64,000 bases of DNA from Fibrobacter sp. UWB13 (GTDB lineage Bacteria; Fibrobacterota; Fibrobacteria; Fibrobacterales; Fibrobacteraceae), in contig NZ_FXAX01000001.1 of NCBI RefSeq assembly GCF_900177805.1, positions 2,108,001-2,172,000 of the forward strand, given 5' to 3'. A model generated the notes under the pieces. The model did not search any database. It saw only the letters and a list, made by a program, of their open reading frames with translations, and was not told where the DNA came from. The stretch's first letter is position 1. Each line of letters starts with the position of its first letter. Positions 51,213-60,839 of this stretch are shown here, one piece after another. The position numbers and the translations under genes were made by a program.

Positions 51213-52499
51213 ATGACGACTCAGAATAAGCTCCATTTCGAAACTCTTCAGCTCCACGTTGGTCAGGAACAGGCAGACCCGGCAACCGATTCCCGCGCAG
51301 TTCCTATATACCAGACCACCTCTTACGTGTTCCACAGCGCTCAGCACGCTTCTGACCGTTTCCATCTGAAGGATGCAGGCAACATTTACGGCCGCCTCAC
51401 CAACACCACGCAGGACGTTTTTGAAAAGCGCATCGCTGCTCTCGAAGGCGGTATCGCAGGTCTCGCAGTCGCTTCCGGTGCAGCAGCTCTTACTTATGCC
51501 ATCACGGCTCTCGCTCGCAAGGGTGACCACGTGGTCGCACAGCGCTCCATCTACGGCGGCACCTACAACCTCTTGGAACATACGCTTTCCAAGTTCGGCA
51601 TTGAAACGACTTTCGTTGACATCCACAACTTGAAGGAAGTCGAAGGCGCTATCAAGGACAACACGAAGCTCGTCTTTATCGAAACTCTCGGCAACCCGAA
51701 CTCCGACATCCCGGATATCGAGGCCATCTCCGAACTCGCTCACAAGAACAAGATTCCGGTCGTGATCGACAACACCTTTGGTACTCCGTACTTGATTCGT
51801 CCGCTCGAACACGGTGCTGATATCGTCGTGCATTCTGCAACGAAGTTCATCGGCGGTCACGGTACGACTCTCGGCGGCGTGATTGTTGACGGTGGCAAGT
51901 TTGATTGGGCTGCATCTGGCAAGTTCCCGCAGTTCACCGAAACGAACCCGAGCTACGGTGTGCCTTTCACCGCAGCAGCTGGCGCTGCAGCTTACATCGT
52001 TTACATCCGCGCTATCCTTCTCCGTGACGAAGGTGCAGCAATTTCCCCGTTCAACGCATTCCTTCTCTTGCAGGGCACTGAAACGCTTTCGCTCCGTCTT
52101 GACCGTCATGTGGAAAACACCAAGAAGGTTCTCGAATTCCTCTCGAAGCACCCGAAGGTCGCTAAGGTCAACCACCCGAGCTTTGCAGATCATCCGCAGC
52201 ACGCTCTCTACCAGAAGTACTTCCCGAACGGTGCAGGTTCCATCTTCACATTCGATGTGAAGGGCGGCCAGGCAGAAGCCTTCAAGTTCATCGACGGGCT
52301 CAAGATTTTCAGCTTGCTCGCTAACGTTGCCGACGTGAAGAGCCTCGTTGTTCACCCGTATACAACGACCCACTCCGAACTCACTCCGGCTGAACTTGCC
52401 GAAGCTGGTATCTCTCCTGCAACGATCCGTCTCTCCATCGGTACGGAACACTACGAAGATATCATCAACGACCTCGCACAGGCTCTTGACCAGATTTAA
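51213..52499 (+). CDS. metY: O-acetylhomoserine aminocarboxypropyltransferase
   Basis: The 428-residue PLP enzyme makes homocysteine from O-acetylhomoserine and sulfide, or methionine directly from methanethiol. It has the PLP Lys in [16 protein letters not shown] and the long MetY-type insert after it ([17 protein letters not shown]...PSYG), which separates it from cystathionine synthases. It starts after AAGGA and is followed 25 bases later by cysK. Its position near the nitrogenase-like cluster suggests it captures methanethiol released there. Confidence 0.92.
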   Translation: MTTQNKLHFETLQLHVGQEQADPATDSRAVPIYQTTSYVFHSAQHASDRFHLKDAGNIYGRLTNTTQDVFEKRIAALEGGIAGLAVASGAAALTYAITALARKGDHVVAQRSIYGGTYNLLEHTLSKFGIETTFVDIHNLKEVEGAIKDNTKLVFIETLGNPNSDIPDIEAISELAHKNKIPVVIDNTFGTPYLIRPLEHGADIVVHSATKFIGGHGTTLGGVIVDGGKFDWAASGKFPQFTETNPSYGVPFTAAAGAAAYIVYIRAILLRDEGAAISPFNAFLLLQGTETLSLRLDRHVENTKKVLEFLSKHPKVAKVNHPSFADHPQHALYQKYFPNGAGSIFTFDVKGGQAEAFKFIDGLKIFSLLANVADVKSLVVHPYTTTHSELTPAELAEAGISPATIRLSIGTEHYEDIINDLAQALDQI

Positions 52500-52524
52500 T
52501 TACAAATAACAAAAGGATTCTACC

Positions 52525-53457
52525 ATGTCAAAAATTTACGCATCTGCTGACCAACTTATCGGTCATACCCCGCTCCTCGAACTTTCCCACATCGAAAAGG
52601 AAAACAATCTCCAGGCTAAGATCGTGGCAAAGCTTGAATATTTCAACCCGGCTGGATCTGTCAAGGATCGTATTGCTAAGGCAATGATTGACGATGCCGA
52701 AGCTTCAGGCAAGCTTAAGCCGGGTTCCGTGATTATCGAACCGACTTCTGGTAACACTGGTATCGGTCTCGCTTCCGTCGCAGCAGCTCGCGGCTACCGC
52801 ATCATCATCGTGATGCCGGAAACCATGAGTGTTGAACGTCGCCAGCTCATCAAGGCCTACGGTGCAGAAATCGTTCTCACCGAAGGTGCTAAGGGCATGA
52901 AGGGTGCAATCGCTCGCGCAACAGAACTCTCTCAGGAAATTCCGAACAGCTTTATCCCGGGTCAGTTCGTGAACCCGGCAAACCCGGCCGCCCACAAGGC
53001 AACGACGGGTCCGGAAATTTGGGAAGACACGGATGGCAAGGTTGACATTTTCGTCGCAGGCGTAGGTACTGGTGGAACGGTCACGGGTGTCGGTGAATAC
53101 CTCAAGTCCCAAAATCCGAATGTGAAGGTTGTCGCAGTTGAACCGGAATCTTCTCCGGTGCTTTCCAAGGGCACGGCTGGTCCGCACAAGATCCAGGGTA
53201 TTGGCGCAGGCTTTGTTCCGGATACTTTGAACACCTCCGTCTATGACGAAGTGCTCCCGGTCAAGAATGAAGACGCATTCGCTGCCGGCAAGGCAATTGC
53301 CAAGGCTGAAGGCATCCTCGTGGGTATCTCTTCTGGCGCTGCTTTGCATGCCGCAATCGAACTTGCAAAGCGTCCGGAAAACAAGGGCAAGACGATTGTC
53401 GCACTCCTCCCGGATAGCGGTGACCGTTACCTTTCCACTCCGCTCTTCGCTGACTAA
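52525..53457 (+). CDS. cysK: Cysteine synthase (O-acetylserine sulfhydrylase)
   Basis: The 310-residue PLP enzyme converts O-acetylserine and sulfide to cysteine. Motifs are NPAGSVKDR (PLP Lys), [12 protein letters not shown], the phosphate loop [10 protein letters not shown] and SSGAALHAA. The length is standard and AAGGA precedes the start. It is the second gene of the metY-cysK operon, so sulfide and methanethiol assimilation are under common control. It is distinct from the more diverged paralogue at 62109-63020. Confidence 0.95.
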   Translation: MSKIYASADQLIGHTPLLELSHIEKENNLQAKIVAKLEYFNPAGSVKDRIAKAMIDDAEASGKLKPGSVIIEPTSGNTGIGLASVAAARGYRIIIVMPETMSVERRQLIKAYGAEIVLTEGAKGMKGAIARATELSQEIPNSFIPGQFVNPANPAAHKATTGPEIWEDTDGKVDIFVAGVGTGGTVTGVGEYLKSQNPNVKVVAVEPESSPVLSKGTAGPHKIQGIGAGFVPDTLNTSVYDEVLPVKNEDAFAAGKAIAKAEGILVGISSGAALHAAIELAKRPENKGKTIVALLPDSGDRYLSTPLFAD

Positions 53458-53474
53458 GTGTTAGATAAAATTTA

Positions 53475-53588
53475 TTCGGTAAGTGCTTCGCGGTTCCATT
53501 CGCCTCGCAGTAGAAACCGAAAAAAAAATTAAGATGATTCATTATTGAGTGAAAAACGCTAGAAGGTTCCATTCGCCTCTCTAGCGTT
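53475..53588 (+). terminator. Twin terminator-like hairpins with a shared loop sequence
   Basis: TTCGGT (53475) pairs with ACCGAA (53516-53521) before nine A, and AACGCTAGA (53555-53563) pairs with TCTAGCGTT (53580-53588). Both loops contain the same 15 bases GGTTCCATTCGCCTC. The second stem is the better terminator for metY-cysK. The repeated loop hints at duplication or at a bound factor. Confidence 0.55.
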
Positions 53589-53615
53589 TATTTGTGTTTT
53601 ATACAACGCATTGTC

Positions 53616-53636
53616 ATCCCGGACTTGTGCCGGGAT
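53616..53636. repeat. Dispersed REP-like palindrome, reverse orientation
   Basis: ATCCCGG-7-CCGGGAT with TTGTC on the left and CACC on the right: the reverse orientation of the other copies. It lies upstream of mnmA; translated by chance it gives the CHPGLVPGSP peptide often mis-annotated as coding. Confidence 0.7.
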
Positions 53637-53665
53637 CACCAATTTTCAAAAAGAACGGTTTTAAC

Positions 53666-54766
53666 ATGTCACAAAAAAAGCGTGTCGCTGTTGGATTGTC
53701 GGGCGGTGTGGATTCCGCTCTTTCGGCGTATTTACTGAAAAAGCAAGGTTACGAAGTTGTCGGCATGACGATGGCAACGTGGGACGGCTCCGTGAAAATG
53801 CCTGCAGTCGAAGGTCGCGAAGGCTGTTACGGTCCGAGCGAAGACAAGAATATCGAAGAGGCAAAACTCGTTGCCGAGCGTCTCGGGATTCCGCATTACG
53901 TTGTTCCGGTTGCCGAAGATTACAAGCGTGAAGTTCTCGACTATTTCCGTGCGGAATACCGCGCAGGGCGGACGCCGAATCCGTGCGTCCGTTGCAATCA
54001 GAGCATCAAGTTTGGAGCGCTACAGCATGCGGCACGCAAGCTCGGGATTGATTTCGATTACTTTGCGACGGGGCATTACGCGCGGCTCGATTTCAAGAAT
54101 CCTGATGTTCCGTTCTTGTACGAAGCATTGGACGAGCATAAAGACCAGACGTACTTTTTATCAAGACTCTCGGCAGAGCAACTTTCCACTGTGATTTTCC
54201 CGCTCGGCGGAATGCAGAAAGCAGACGTGAAAGCGCTCGCCAAGGAAATCGGCTGGGACGATTTTGCAACAAAGCGCGAAAGTCAGGACTTTATCGAGTG
54301 CGGCGATTACTCGGTACTGTTCGACGAGAGCGACAACGTTCCCGGAGATTTTATCGATGTGAACGGAAAAGTTCTCGGAAAGCACAAGGGCATTGTGCAT
54401 TACACGATCGGGCAACGTAAGGGGCTCAACATCGGCGGGCAAGCGGAACCGCTTTACGTTGTGGCGATTGATGCGCACCACAATCAGGTGATTCTCGGAC
54501 CTAGAAGCGCATTGAGCTGTACCGAAGTTTCTGCCGTTGACTTAAACCTGATGGTTTCGGAGACATCCCCACTTTTGAAGGAGCCGCTCACGGCACACAT
54601 TCGCCTCGGGCATAAAGGAGCAACGGCAAGAATTACTGCTTTGGACACTACAGCCGGTACAATCAGCGTGAAATTTGACGAACCGCAATTCGCATCGGCA
54701 CCGGGTCAAGTACTCGTGCTCTATGCAGACAAAGGCGTGGTCGCGAGCGGGATCATCGGGAAGTAA
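53666..54766 (+). CDS. mnmA: tRNA-specific 2-thiouridylase
   Basis: The 366-residue enzyme adds sulfur to U34 of tRNA-Lys, -Glu and -Gln. It has the PP-loop GLSGGVDSAL and the catalytic Cys in TPNPCVRCN. In most MnmA proteins the second catalytic Cys follows Gln/Thr-x-Ile directly (xICF); here the segment reads ESQDFIECGDY, so the Cys is displaced by two or three residues. The true start is the ATG at 53666; the open frame upstream is a translated repeat. Its sulfur comes from a desulfurase such as the SufS encoded at 36.6 kb. Confidence 0.92.
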   Translation: MSQKKRVAVGLSGGVDSALSAYLLKKQGYEVVGMTMATWDGSVKMPAVEGREGCYGPSEDKNIEEAKLVAERLGIPHYVVPVAEDYKREVLDYFRAEYRAGRTPNPCVRCNQSIKFGALQHAARKLGIDFDYFATGHYARLDFKNPDVPFLYEALDEHKDQTYFLSRLSAEQLSTVIFPLGGMQKADVKALAKEIGWDDFATKRESQDFIECGDYSVLFDESDNVPGDFIDVNGKVLGKHKGIVHYTIGQRKGLNIGGQAEPLYVVAIDAHHNQVILGPRSALSCTEVSAVDLNLMVSETSPLLKEPLTAHIRLGHKGATARITALDTTAGTISVKFDEPQFASAPGQVLVLYADKGVVASGIIGK

Positions 54767-54770
54767 AAAA

Positions 54771-55172
54771 TCAAATTTCCAAAAGCTCTCGCCCGATTTT
54801 ACGGATTTCTTCGCGAATAAGTTTTTCACGTTCAGCAGACGGCTTTTTGGAACCGTTCATATATGCAGCCATCAATGACTGCTGTATTCCTAGCCGTCTT
54901 GCCACCTCAGACATATTAAGCGATTTAAATTTCGCCGAACCACGCAACGAATGTGCTTGCGGTTCAAAAATGCTATCGTAAGAGAGATCTTCGTCTATTT
55001 CATCCCAGCGCAAGCCCCCAAAAGACAATCTGAAAGCGGCACGCTGTTCAGCACTAGCAGAACGAAGTCGCTCCGAATCACGGAATTTCAAAAGGGCTGT
55101 ACGCCCGTCCTTTGCCGTAAGCAAAATTCCACCCTTCACGAGTTCAGCGCTTTCAATGTCCCTTTTGTGCAT
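54771..55172 (-). CDS. DUF2442 protein with C-terminal helix-turn-helix
   Basis: The 133-residue protein has an N-terminal DUF2442 part (GILLTAKDGRTALLKF, LRWDEIDEDLSYDSIF) and a C-terminal helix-turn-helix (NMSEVARRLGIQQSLMAAYMNG). It starts two bases after the DUF4160 stop; another ATG three codons upstream is possible. The pair DUF4160-DUF2442 is widespread and behaves like a toxin-antitoxin module by size and order, though I know of no proven activity. The DNA-binding tail suggests this is the antitoxin or autoregulator. Confidence 0.75.
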   Translation of the reverse strand: MHKRDIESAELVKGGILLTAKDGRTALLKFRDSERLRSASAEQRAAFRLSFGGLRWDEIDEDLSYDSIFEPQAHSLRGSAKFKSLNMSEVARRLGIQQSLMAAYMNGSKKPSAEREKLIREEIRKIGRELLEI

Positions 55173-55173
55173 A

Positions 55174-55419
55174 TTACGCATCCTTTCCAAAAAAGCGATT
55201 CCATTCCTTTTCAAAAATTTCCTTATTCTCTTCGATAATGGACTCCGCTAATTTTAAGTCCTTTATTTTTAGCCCTTCATTTTTTATCAATAAAACTTCT
55301 CCGTTTTCGATTCCATATTTCGCTATTCCATCAGAACTCTCTACATGAATATGAAATGGCTCATGATCATTAGAATAGAAATAGAATCTAAGACCGAAGA
55401 GGATTAGCAATGTCGGCAT
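55174..55419 (-). CDS. DUF4160 protein
   Basis: The 81-residue protein matches DUF4160 (MPTLLILFGLRFYFYSNDHEPFHIHVES, then GIAKYGIENGEVLLIKNEGL). Proteins of this family always seem to be small and to sit next to DUF2442 genes. The AAGGAG site and ATG are clear. Its promoter contains a perfect inverted repeat, as expected of an autoregulated module. Confidence 0.78.
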   Translation of the reverse strand: MPTLLILFGLRFYFYSNDHEPFHIHVESSDGIAKYGIENGEVLLIKNEGLKIKDLKLAESIIEENKEIFEKEWNRFFGKDA

Positions 55420-55432
55420 TTAATCTCCTTTG

Positions 55433-55461
55433 AATTTAGGATATAATTTTATATCCGTCAA
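55433..55461 (-). promoter_or_regulatory. Promoter with operator in the spacer, DUF4160-DUF2442
   Basis: TTGACG, 17 nt, TAAATT on the minus strand. The spacer is almost entirely the inverted repeat GGATATAA-TT-TTATATCC (55439-55456). A protein bound there would block RNA polymerase; the DUF2442/HTH product is the likely binder. Confidence 0.65.
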
Positions 55462-55560
55462 TATGGTGTTACGATTTTTAGAAGTTTTTTGAGGCTTCTA
55501 TATTCTTAACACGCTTTTTTCGGGGATTTGTACCACATTTTTTTGTAAAAAAAATGCAAA

Positions 55561-55590
55561 AAAAATCCTACCCGATTGGGTAGGATTTTT
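55561..55590 (-). terminator. Intrinsic terminator of the NifH-like gene
   Basis: AAAAATCCTACCC-GATT-GGGTAGGATTTTT is a perfect 13-bp stem, 30 nt after the stop codon, and works on both strands. Confidence 0.9.
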
Positions 55591-55619
55591 CACTTTGAGA
55601 TAGTTGGCAATAAAAAGTT

Positions 55620-56480
<861 letters not shown>

Positions 56481-56498
56481 TTAGGATTTTCCTATAGA

Positions 56499-56510
56499 AA
56501 CGCTAGGCAA
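56499..56510. repeat. 12-nt repeat AACGCTAGGCAA, copy 1
   Basis: An exact copy of AACGCTAGGCAA lies in the NifH-like leader and a second at 56759-56770. Both lie in the 411-nt divergent region and could be binding sites for a shared regulator. Apart from these, a palindrome and a small hairpin, the gap holds nothing convincing. Confidence 0.45.
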
Positions 56511-56758
56511 GAACAAGTTTAGAATTTGCGTCTACCCTTTTCAATACTTTTTTAGCCCATTTCGTCACAATTATTCTTTTTTGTGCGTTGCTATAAAAAC
56601 TTTTTATAACCCCATTCAGCGGGAATCTATTGCACGCCCAGAAAAAACATTTTTTTTAATTTTCACCCCTTGTTTCATATTGTCTTTCGCTATACCGCTT
56701 TTTAAATTTTTGCCCGAACTTCTTCGACAGGGAAGTAAAAGAATTAATCACACAACAG

Positions 56759-56770
56759 AACGCTAGGCAA
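56759..56770. repeat. 12-nt repeat AACGCTAGGCAA, copy 2
   Basis: The second exact copy, 106 nt before the NifB-like start codon and just upstream of the nested palindrome. Confidence 0.45.
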
Positions 56771-56790
56771 ACCGTTCATCATCTTCCACA

Positions 56791-56820
56791 TAAACTAAAT
56801 CGGTATTTACCGCTAGTTTA
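56791..56820 (+). promoter_or_regulatory. Nested palindrome upstream of the NifB-like gene
   Basis: TAAACTA and TAGTTTA flank CGGT-ATTT-ACCG, 56 nt before the start codon. A small hairpin CAAGGC-6-GCCTTG follows (56824-56841). It has the form of an operator for a dimeric regulator. Confidence 0.5.
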
Positions 56821-56876
56821 GCGCAAGGCTTTTATGCCTTGTGTTTACCACGAATCTTTTGCCTTTGTGAGGTTTT

Positions 56877-57749
56877 ATGGCAATCGATCAAGAAACAGTT
56901 TTTAGAGAGCACCCCTGCTTTGGCGCATGCAAGAATCGTAAAGGGCGTATCCATTTGCCCGTCGCTCCGGGTTGTAACATCGAATGCCGTTTTTGCGACC
57001 GTCGCATCAACGAAGACGCACAAGTTCCGGGAAATACAAGTAAAGTTATCAAACCGGAAGAAGCATGTGGCTATATTCGCAAGGCTCTTGAATTCGTACC
57101 GGATCTTACTACGGTGGGTATTGCTGGCCCTGGCGACACGCTCGCGACACCTTTTGCACTGGATACTTTCCGCCTCGTCAAAAAGGAATTTCCAAACCTG
57201 ATTCGTTGCATGAGCACAAACGGACTTTTGCTGAACGACAAGGCAGACGAAGTCATTGACGTGGGCATCGATACGCTTACGGTCACGGTGAACGCCGTTG
57301 ACCCAGAAATCGAAGCAATGATCAATGCGAGAATTTTCTACCACGGCAAGACCTACACGGGTGTCGAAGCCGCTGAAATCTTGATTCACAACCAGCTGGA
57401 AGGCATTCGCAAGGTTGCAAAAAGCGGGACACTCGTGAAAGTGAATACGGTTCTTTGCCCAGGCATCAACGACAACCATATCGAAGATGTGGCCGCTACA
57501 GTCCGCGAAGCGGGAGCGATTATATACAACATCATTCCGCTGATTCCGCAAAACGGATTCAAGGATCTTCCGGCCCCGACTCCGAAGGGACTCGCAATTG
57601 CACAGGAACAGGCCGGCGTATTTATCAATGTTTTCAAGCACTGCGCTCACTGCAGAGCAGATGCTGTTGGTGTTCCCGGCGTCTATGACGTTGGTTCACA
57701 AATCTACATGGATCGCATCCGTGTAAAGGAGACTTTCTCTCATGGCTAA
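56877..57749 (+). CDS. NifB-like radical SAM protein (MarB-like)
   Basis: The 290-residue protein has the NifB N-terminal HPCF and the radical SAM cluster motif Cys33-x3-Cys37-x2-Cys40 (PGCNIECRFC), then VGIAGPGDTLA, STNGL, EGIRKV, VKVNTVLCPGIND and the C-terminal HCAHCRADAVG with Cys256 and Cys259. NifB builds the carbide-centred 8Fe core (NifB-co). No NifX domain is fused. The start follows GAGG, and its stop overlaps the next gene by eight bases, so it is made with the catalytic subunits. Confidence 0.88.
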   Translation: MAIDQETVFREHPCFGACKNRKGRIHLPVAPGCNIECRFCDRRINEDAQVPGNTSKVIKPEEACGYIRKALEFVPDLTTVGIAGPGDTLATPFALDTFRLVKKEFPNLIRCMSTNGLLLNDKADEVIDVGIDTLTVTVNAVDPEIEAMINARIFYHGKTYTGVEAAEILIHNQLEGIRKVAKSGTLVKVNTVLCPGINDNHIEDVAATVREAGAIIYNIIPLIPQNGFKDLPAPTPKGLAIAQEQAGVFINVFKHCAHCRADAVGVPGVYDVGSQIYMDRIRVKETFSHG

Positions 57750-59052
57750 AATATTGGATCAGGCGCGCTACAAATGCGCTTTGGCAGCAATGCAGACCGT
57801 GCAATCAATTCCTGGAGCAATTCCCGTTTTGCATTCCGGTCCGGGATGCGCATCCAAGCTAAATGATAACAACGGCACGAGCGGCAGATTCAGCCCCAAC
57901 ATTTACCCTTGCACAAGTATCAGCGAAAAAGAAGTCGTGTTTGGCGGTGCAGACAAGTTGCGTTCAACCATCAGCAACGCTCTCAAAATCATCGATGCCG
58001 ACCTGTTCGTGGTTCTTTCCGGTTGCACGGGTGAAATCATTGGTGACGACATTCAAGAAGTCGCAGAAGAATTCGAAGATGCCGAAAAACCTGTCATCTG
58101 GGCAAAGACGCCGGGATTCAAGGGCAACAACTACATCGGCCATGATTGGATTTTGAAGAGCATCTTTGAACAGTATGTGAGAAAGTTCAAGGGCGAAGCC
58201 CCGAAGGAAAAGGGACTTGTCAACTTGTTCGCTGGCGTGCCACAGCAGGATCCGTATTGGCTTGGCAACTTGCGTGAACTCGAACGTCTTTTGCAGTCCA
58301 TCGGTCTCAAGACAAATACGATTTTCGGTTTTGGTCGCGGGCTTGAAAACTTGCAGAAGATTCCGGCGGCAGAATACACAATTCTAGTTTCGCCGTGGGC
58401 AGGCCTCGAAAGCGCCCAGTATCTCGAAAAGGAATTCAACATTCCGCTGTTGCACTACCCGATTTTGCCAATTGGTGCGGCCGAAACGACAAAGTTCCTC
58501 CGTACGGTCGCTGAATTCACGGGCGCTGACAAAGAACTCACGGAGTCCGTTATCCAGCAGAACGAAGCGCAGTTCTTCTACTACCTGGAACGTTACGCCG
58601 ATACGATTCTTGAAAGCCGTATCGTGAGCAAGCGTTTTACCGTCGTGAGCGAAGCCCAGTACGTAATTGCTGTGACCAAGTTTCTCGTGAACGACATGGG
58701 TCTTTTCCCGCAAAAGCTGTTCGTTACGGACGACACGCCGGAAGCATTCCGCGAAGAAGTCTCGCAAGAAACAAACACGCTGAATTACGACATCAAAACA
58801 AAAGTCGAGTTCACCACGGACGGTTTCGACCTCCAGAATCAAATCCGCAAAATGGACTTTGGCGGCTCCCCGCTCATCATCGGTTCGAACTGGGAAAAGA
58901 AACTCGCCCACGAACTCAAGGGCCATTTCGTGAACATCAGCTATCCGATGATCGAAAAAATCGTCATCAACTCGCATGTGGCGGGTTATTCCGGCGGTCT
59001 TTACTTGTTGGAAGACATCTACTCTGCAGCACTTTCCATGCTGAAAATTTAA
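57742..59052 (+). CDS. Nitrogenase-like component 1 subunit, NifK-like
   Basis: The 436-residue protein has Cys36 (SGPGCASKL), Cys57 (NIYPCTSIS) and Cys95 (LSGCTGEIIGDD) at the positions of the three P-cluster ligands, and VFGG after the second, as in NifK. It is shorter than nitrogenase NifK (about 520) and lacks the N-terminal extension. The gene-to-subunit naming is uncertain: it could be MarD or MarK. With the next gene it should form a two-component enzyme fed electrons by the NifH-like protein. Confidence 0.75.
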   Translation: MAKILDQARYKCALAAMQTVQSIPGAIPVLHSGPGCASKLNDNNGTSGRFSPNIYPCTSISEKEVVFGGADKLRSTISNALKIIDADLFVVLSGCTGEIIGDDIQEVAEEFEDAEKPVIWAKTPGFKGNNYIGHDWILKSIFEQYVRKFKGEAPKEKGLVNLFAGVPQQDPYWLGNLRELERLLQSIGLKTNTIFGFGRGLENLQKIPAAEYTILVSPWAGLESAQYLEKEFNIPLLHYPILPIGAAETTKFLRTVAEFTGADKELTESVIQQNEAQFFYYLERYADTILESRIVSKRFTVVSEAQYVIAVTKFLVNDMGLFPQKLFVTDDTPEAFREEVSQETNTLNYDIKTKVEFTTDGFDLQNQIRKMDFGGSPLIIGSNWEKKLAHELKGHFVNISYPMIEKIVINSHVAGYSGGLYLLEDIYSAALSMLKI

Positions 59053-59062
59053 GGAGGATCTA

Positions 59063-60532
59063 ATGCCATTTAATTTTAAAAATGCAAACGTCGGTGTTCG
59101 CGAAAACCGTCTTGGATCCATCACTGGATTTTCGGGCGACTTGGAAACGCTCGCACACCGCTCACAGTGCGGTTCCGTCAAGAATCGCGAACGTTGCTTT
59201 AGCCAATCCAGTTCTTGCCTTTCGGGTTGCGCTTTGGACCAGCTCATCAGTATCCGCAATGTGGCTGTCGTCTATCACGCTCCAGCCGGTTGCGTTGCAC
59301 TTGCACAAGGTGAAGATGTCAAATTCCGCCAACTCGCCGAACGCATTAACGAAAAGACAAATTCCGTTTACGTCTGCACGGACTTGAACGAAAACGATAC
59401 AGTCTTTGGCGCTATCGAAGCACTCCGCAAGGCAACGCAGTACACGTACGAAAAGTTCCACCCGGAAGCGATTTTCCTCTCGTCTTCTTGCGTATCGGGC
59501 GTGATTGGCGAAGACGTTGACGGTCTCGCCGACGAACTCGCAGATGAATACGATATTCCAATTATTCCAATCCATTGCGAAGGTTTCAAGAGCCGCATTT
59601 GGGCTAGCGGTTTCGATATCGCAGACCACGCCGTTTTGCAGGGCATCGTGAAGCCGCCTGAGAAGAAGAACAACAAGATTATCTTCAAGAACTTCTTTGA
59701 AAGCGCTCGCCCGCAGATTACGGAACTTTTCAAGGAAATCGGCGCAGAACCGCAATTCGTTTATTGTAACTCCACTGTCGAAGAACTTTCGCACTTGAGC
59801 GAAGCCCAAGCAATGGTTTGCATTTGCGGAACGCTCGGCACCTACCTCGGCAACGCCCTCGAAGAAACTTACGGTGTACCATATGTGCGTACGATTAACC
59901 CGAACGGCATTACCGGTTTTGAAACTTGGTTCCGCGCCATCGGCAAAACGATTGGCAAGGAAGCCGAAGTAGAACGTTACATCGAGCGCCAGCGCGCCAT
60001 TTACTTGCCGCAAATCGAAGAAGTCAAGAGGGAACTCAAGGGTCTTCGCGCCGTGATCGGTATGGGCCCGGGCTACACCTACGAAGTTTCGCGCGTATTG
60101 CAGGAACTCGGCATGGAAGTGGTTCACGGTCTTGCTTGGCATTATGACTACAAGTACGATAACGGCCAGATTCCGCCAGCACTCGAACATTTGCTGAAGA
60201 CATCGCCAAAGGGGCTCAAGCTCACTGTGGCTGACCAACAAAACTACGAAGTGATGAGCGTATTGAACTATCACAAGCCGGACATTTACTTTAGCCGTCA
60301 TCCAGGTTCAACCGTATGGGCCATCAAGCAGGGTTACGCAGCGCTCTTCGTCGCCGATGAATACATGATTTTCGGTTACGAAGGAACACTCAACTTTGCC
60401 AAGAGCATCCTCGATACCATCAAGAACCGTAGCTTTGAAAAGAGTCTTGCCGCTCGAATCAAGTTACCCTATACCAAGTGGTGGTACGAACAAGATACAG
60501 ACAAGTTCTTGAAGCCGGAAGGCGCAAGATAA
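59063..60532 (+). CDS. Nitrogenase-like component 1 subunit, NifD-like
   Basis: The 489-residue protein has Cys77 (YHAPAGCVAL), Cys105 (VYVCTDLNENDTVFG) and Cys143 (SSSCVSGVIGED) as probable P-cluster ligands, and HCEGFKSRIWASGF as in NifD. The region matching the NifD His442 loop reads ADEYMIFGYEG, so the usual FeMo-co His is not obvious. It also has four extra Cys near the N-terminus (Cys36, 45, 52 and 56, in QCGSVKNRERC and SSCLSGC). It starts 10 bases after the NifK-like gene with AGGAGG. Confidence 0.75.
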   Translation: MPFNFKNANVGVRENRLGSITGFSGDLETLAHRSQCGSVKNRERCFSQSSSCLSGCALDQLISIRNVAVVYHAPAGCVALAQGEDVKFRQLAERINEKTNSVYVCTDLNENDTVFGAIEALRKATQYTYEKFHPEAIFLSSSCVSGVIGEDVDGLADELADEYDIPIIPIHCEGFKSRIWASGFDIADHAVLQGIVKPPEKKNNKIIFKNFFESARPQITELFKEIGAEPQFVYCNSTVEELSHLSEAQAMVCICGTLGTYLGNALEETYGVPYVRTINPNGITGFETWFRAIGKTIGKEAEVERYIERQRAIYLPQIEEVKRELKGLRAVIGMGPGYTYEVSRVLQELGMEVVHGLAWHYDYKYDNGQIPPALEHLLKTSPKGLKLTVADQQNYEVMSVLNYHKPDIYFSRHPGSTVWAIKQGYAALFVADEYMIFGYEGTLNFAKSILDTIKNRSFEKSLAARIKLPYTKWWYEQDTDKFLKPEGAR

Positions 60533-60552
60533 ACAATTTTTTTGACATGGTT

Positions 60553-60581
60553 TCTCCTGCGGGAATTTTTTCCGCAGGAGA
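60553..60581 (+). terminator. Intrinsic terminator of the nitrogenase-like operon
   Basis: TCTCCTGCGG-9-CCGCAGGAGA then TTTTTCT, 20 nt after the stop codon. Confidence 0.9.
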
Positions 60582-60693
60582 TTTTTCTATGCAACCAATT
60601 TCAGCTGAGTTTCAAATTCAAAAAAACACAGAAACAAAATGGCTATAGAAAATCGTTATCACCGGTTCTAGAAAAATAGTATAAAGAAATCTC

Positions 60694-60722
60694 TTGCCAA
60701 AACGAAAGGCTTTATCTAAATT
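60694..60722 (+). promoter_or_regulatory. Promoter of the second sulfur operon
   Basis: TTGCCA, 17 nt, TAAATT, about 30 nt upstream of the Cys-rich leader peptide. Between 60582 and 60690 nothing else is recognised. Confidence 0.65.
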
Positions 60723-60750
60723 AACCCACAAAAGAAATAGGATATAAAAA

Positions 60751-60813
60751 ATGAATTTCCCGTTCAATAGCTTAAATTTCGCTTGTTGTTGTCGATGTCG
60801 GACGGGCATCTAG
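60751..60813 (+). CDS. Cys-rich leader peptide of an attenuator
   Basis: ATG at 60751 with AGGA eight bases upstream encodes MNFPFNSLNFACCCRCRTGI, with three consecutive Cys codons and a fourth close by (60784-60798), then TAG. An intrinsic terminator starts 27 nt later and the cystathionine enzyme gene 128 nt later. This is the layout of a transcription attenuator that reads tRNA-Cys charging: stalling at TGT codons under cysteine shortage would alter folding and allow readthrough. Cys-run leader peptides are known in other phyla. Confidence 0.7.
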   Translation: MNFPFNSLNFACCCRCRTGI

Positions 60814-60839
60814 TTTTTAGGCTATTCTTTTAAACAGAT

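Noticed and set aside
53594-53665. N-terminal extension of MnmA containing CHPGLVPGSP
   Set aside because: This peptide is the translation of the dispersed palindrome, not part of the protein; the family N-terminus begins at 53666.
56581-56766. 61-residue ORF in the gap before the NifB-like gene
   Set aside because: It has no ribosome site, its sequence is not protein-like, and it runs through the 12-nt repeat; it is probably chance.
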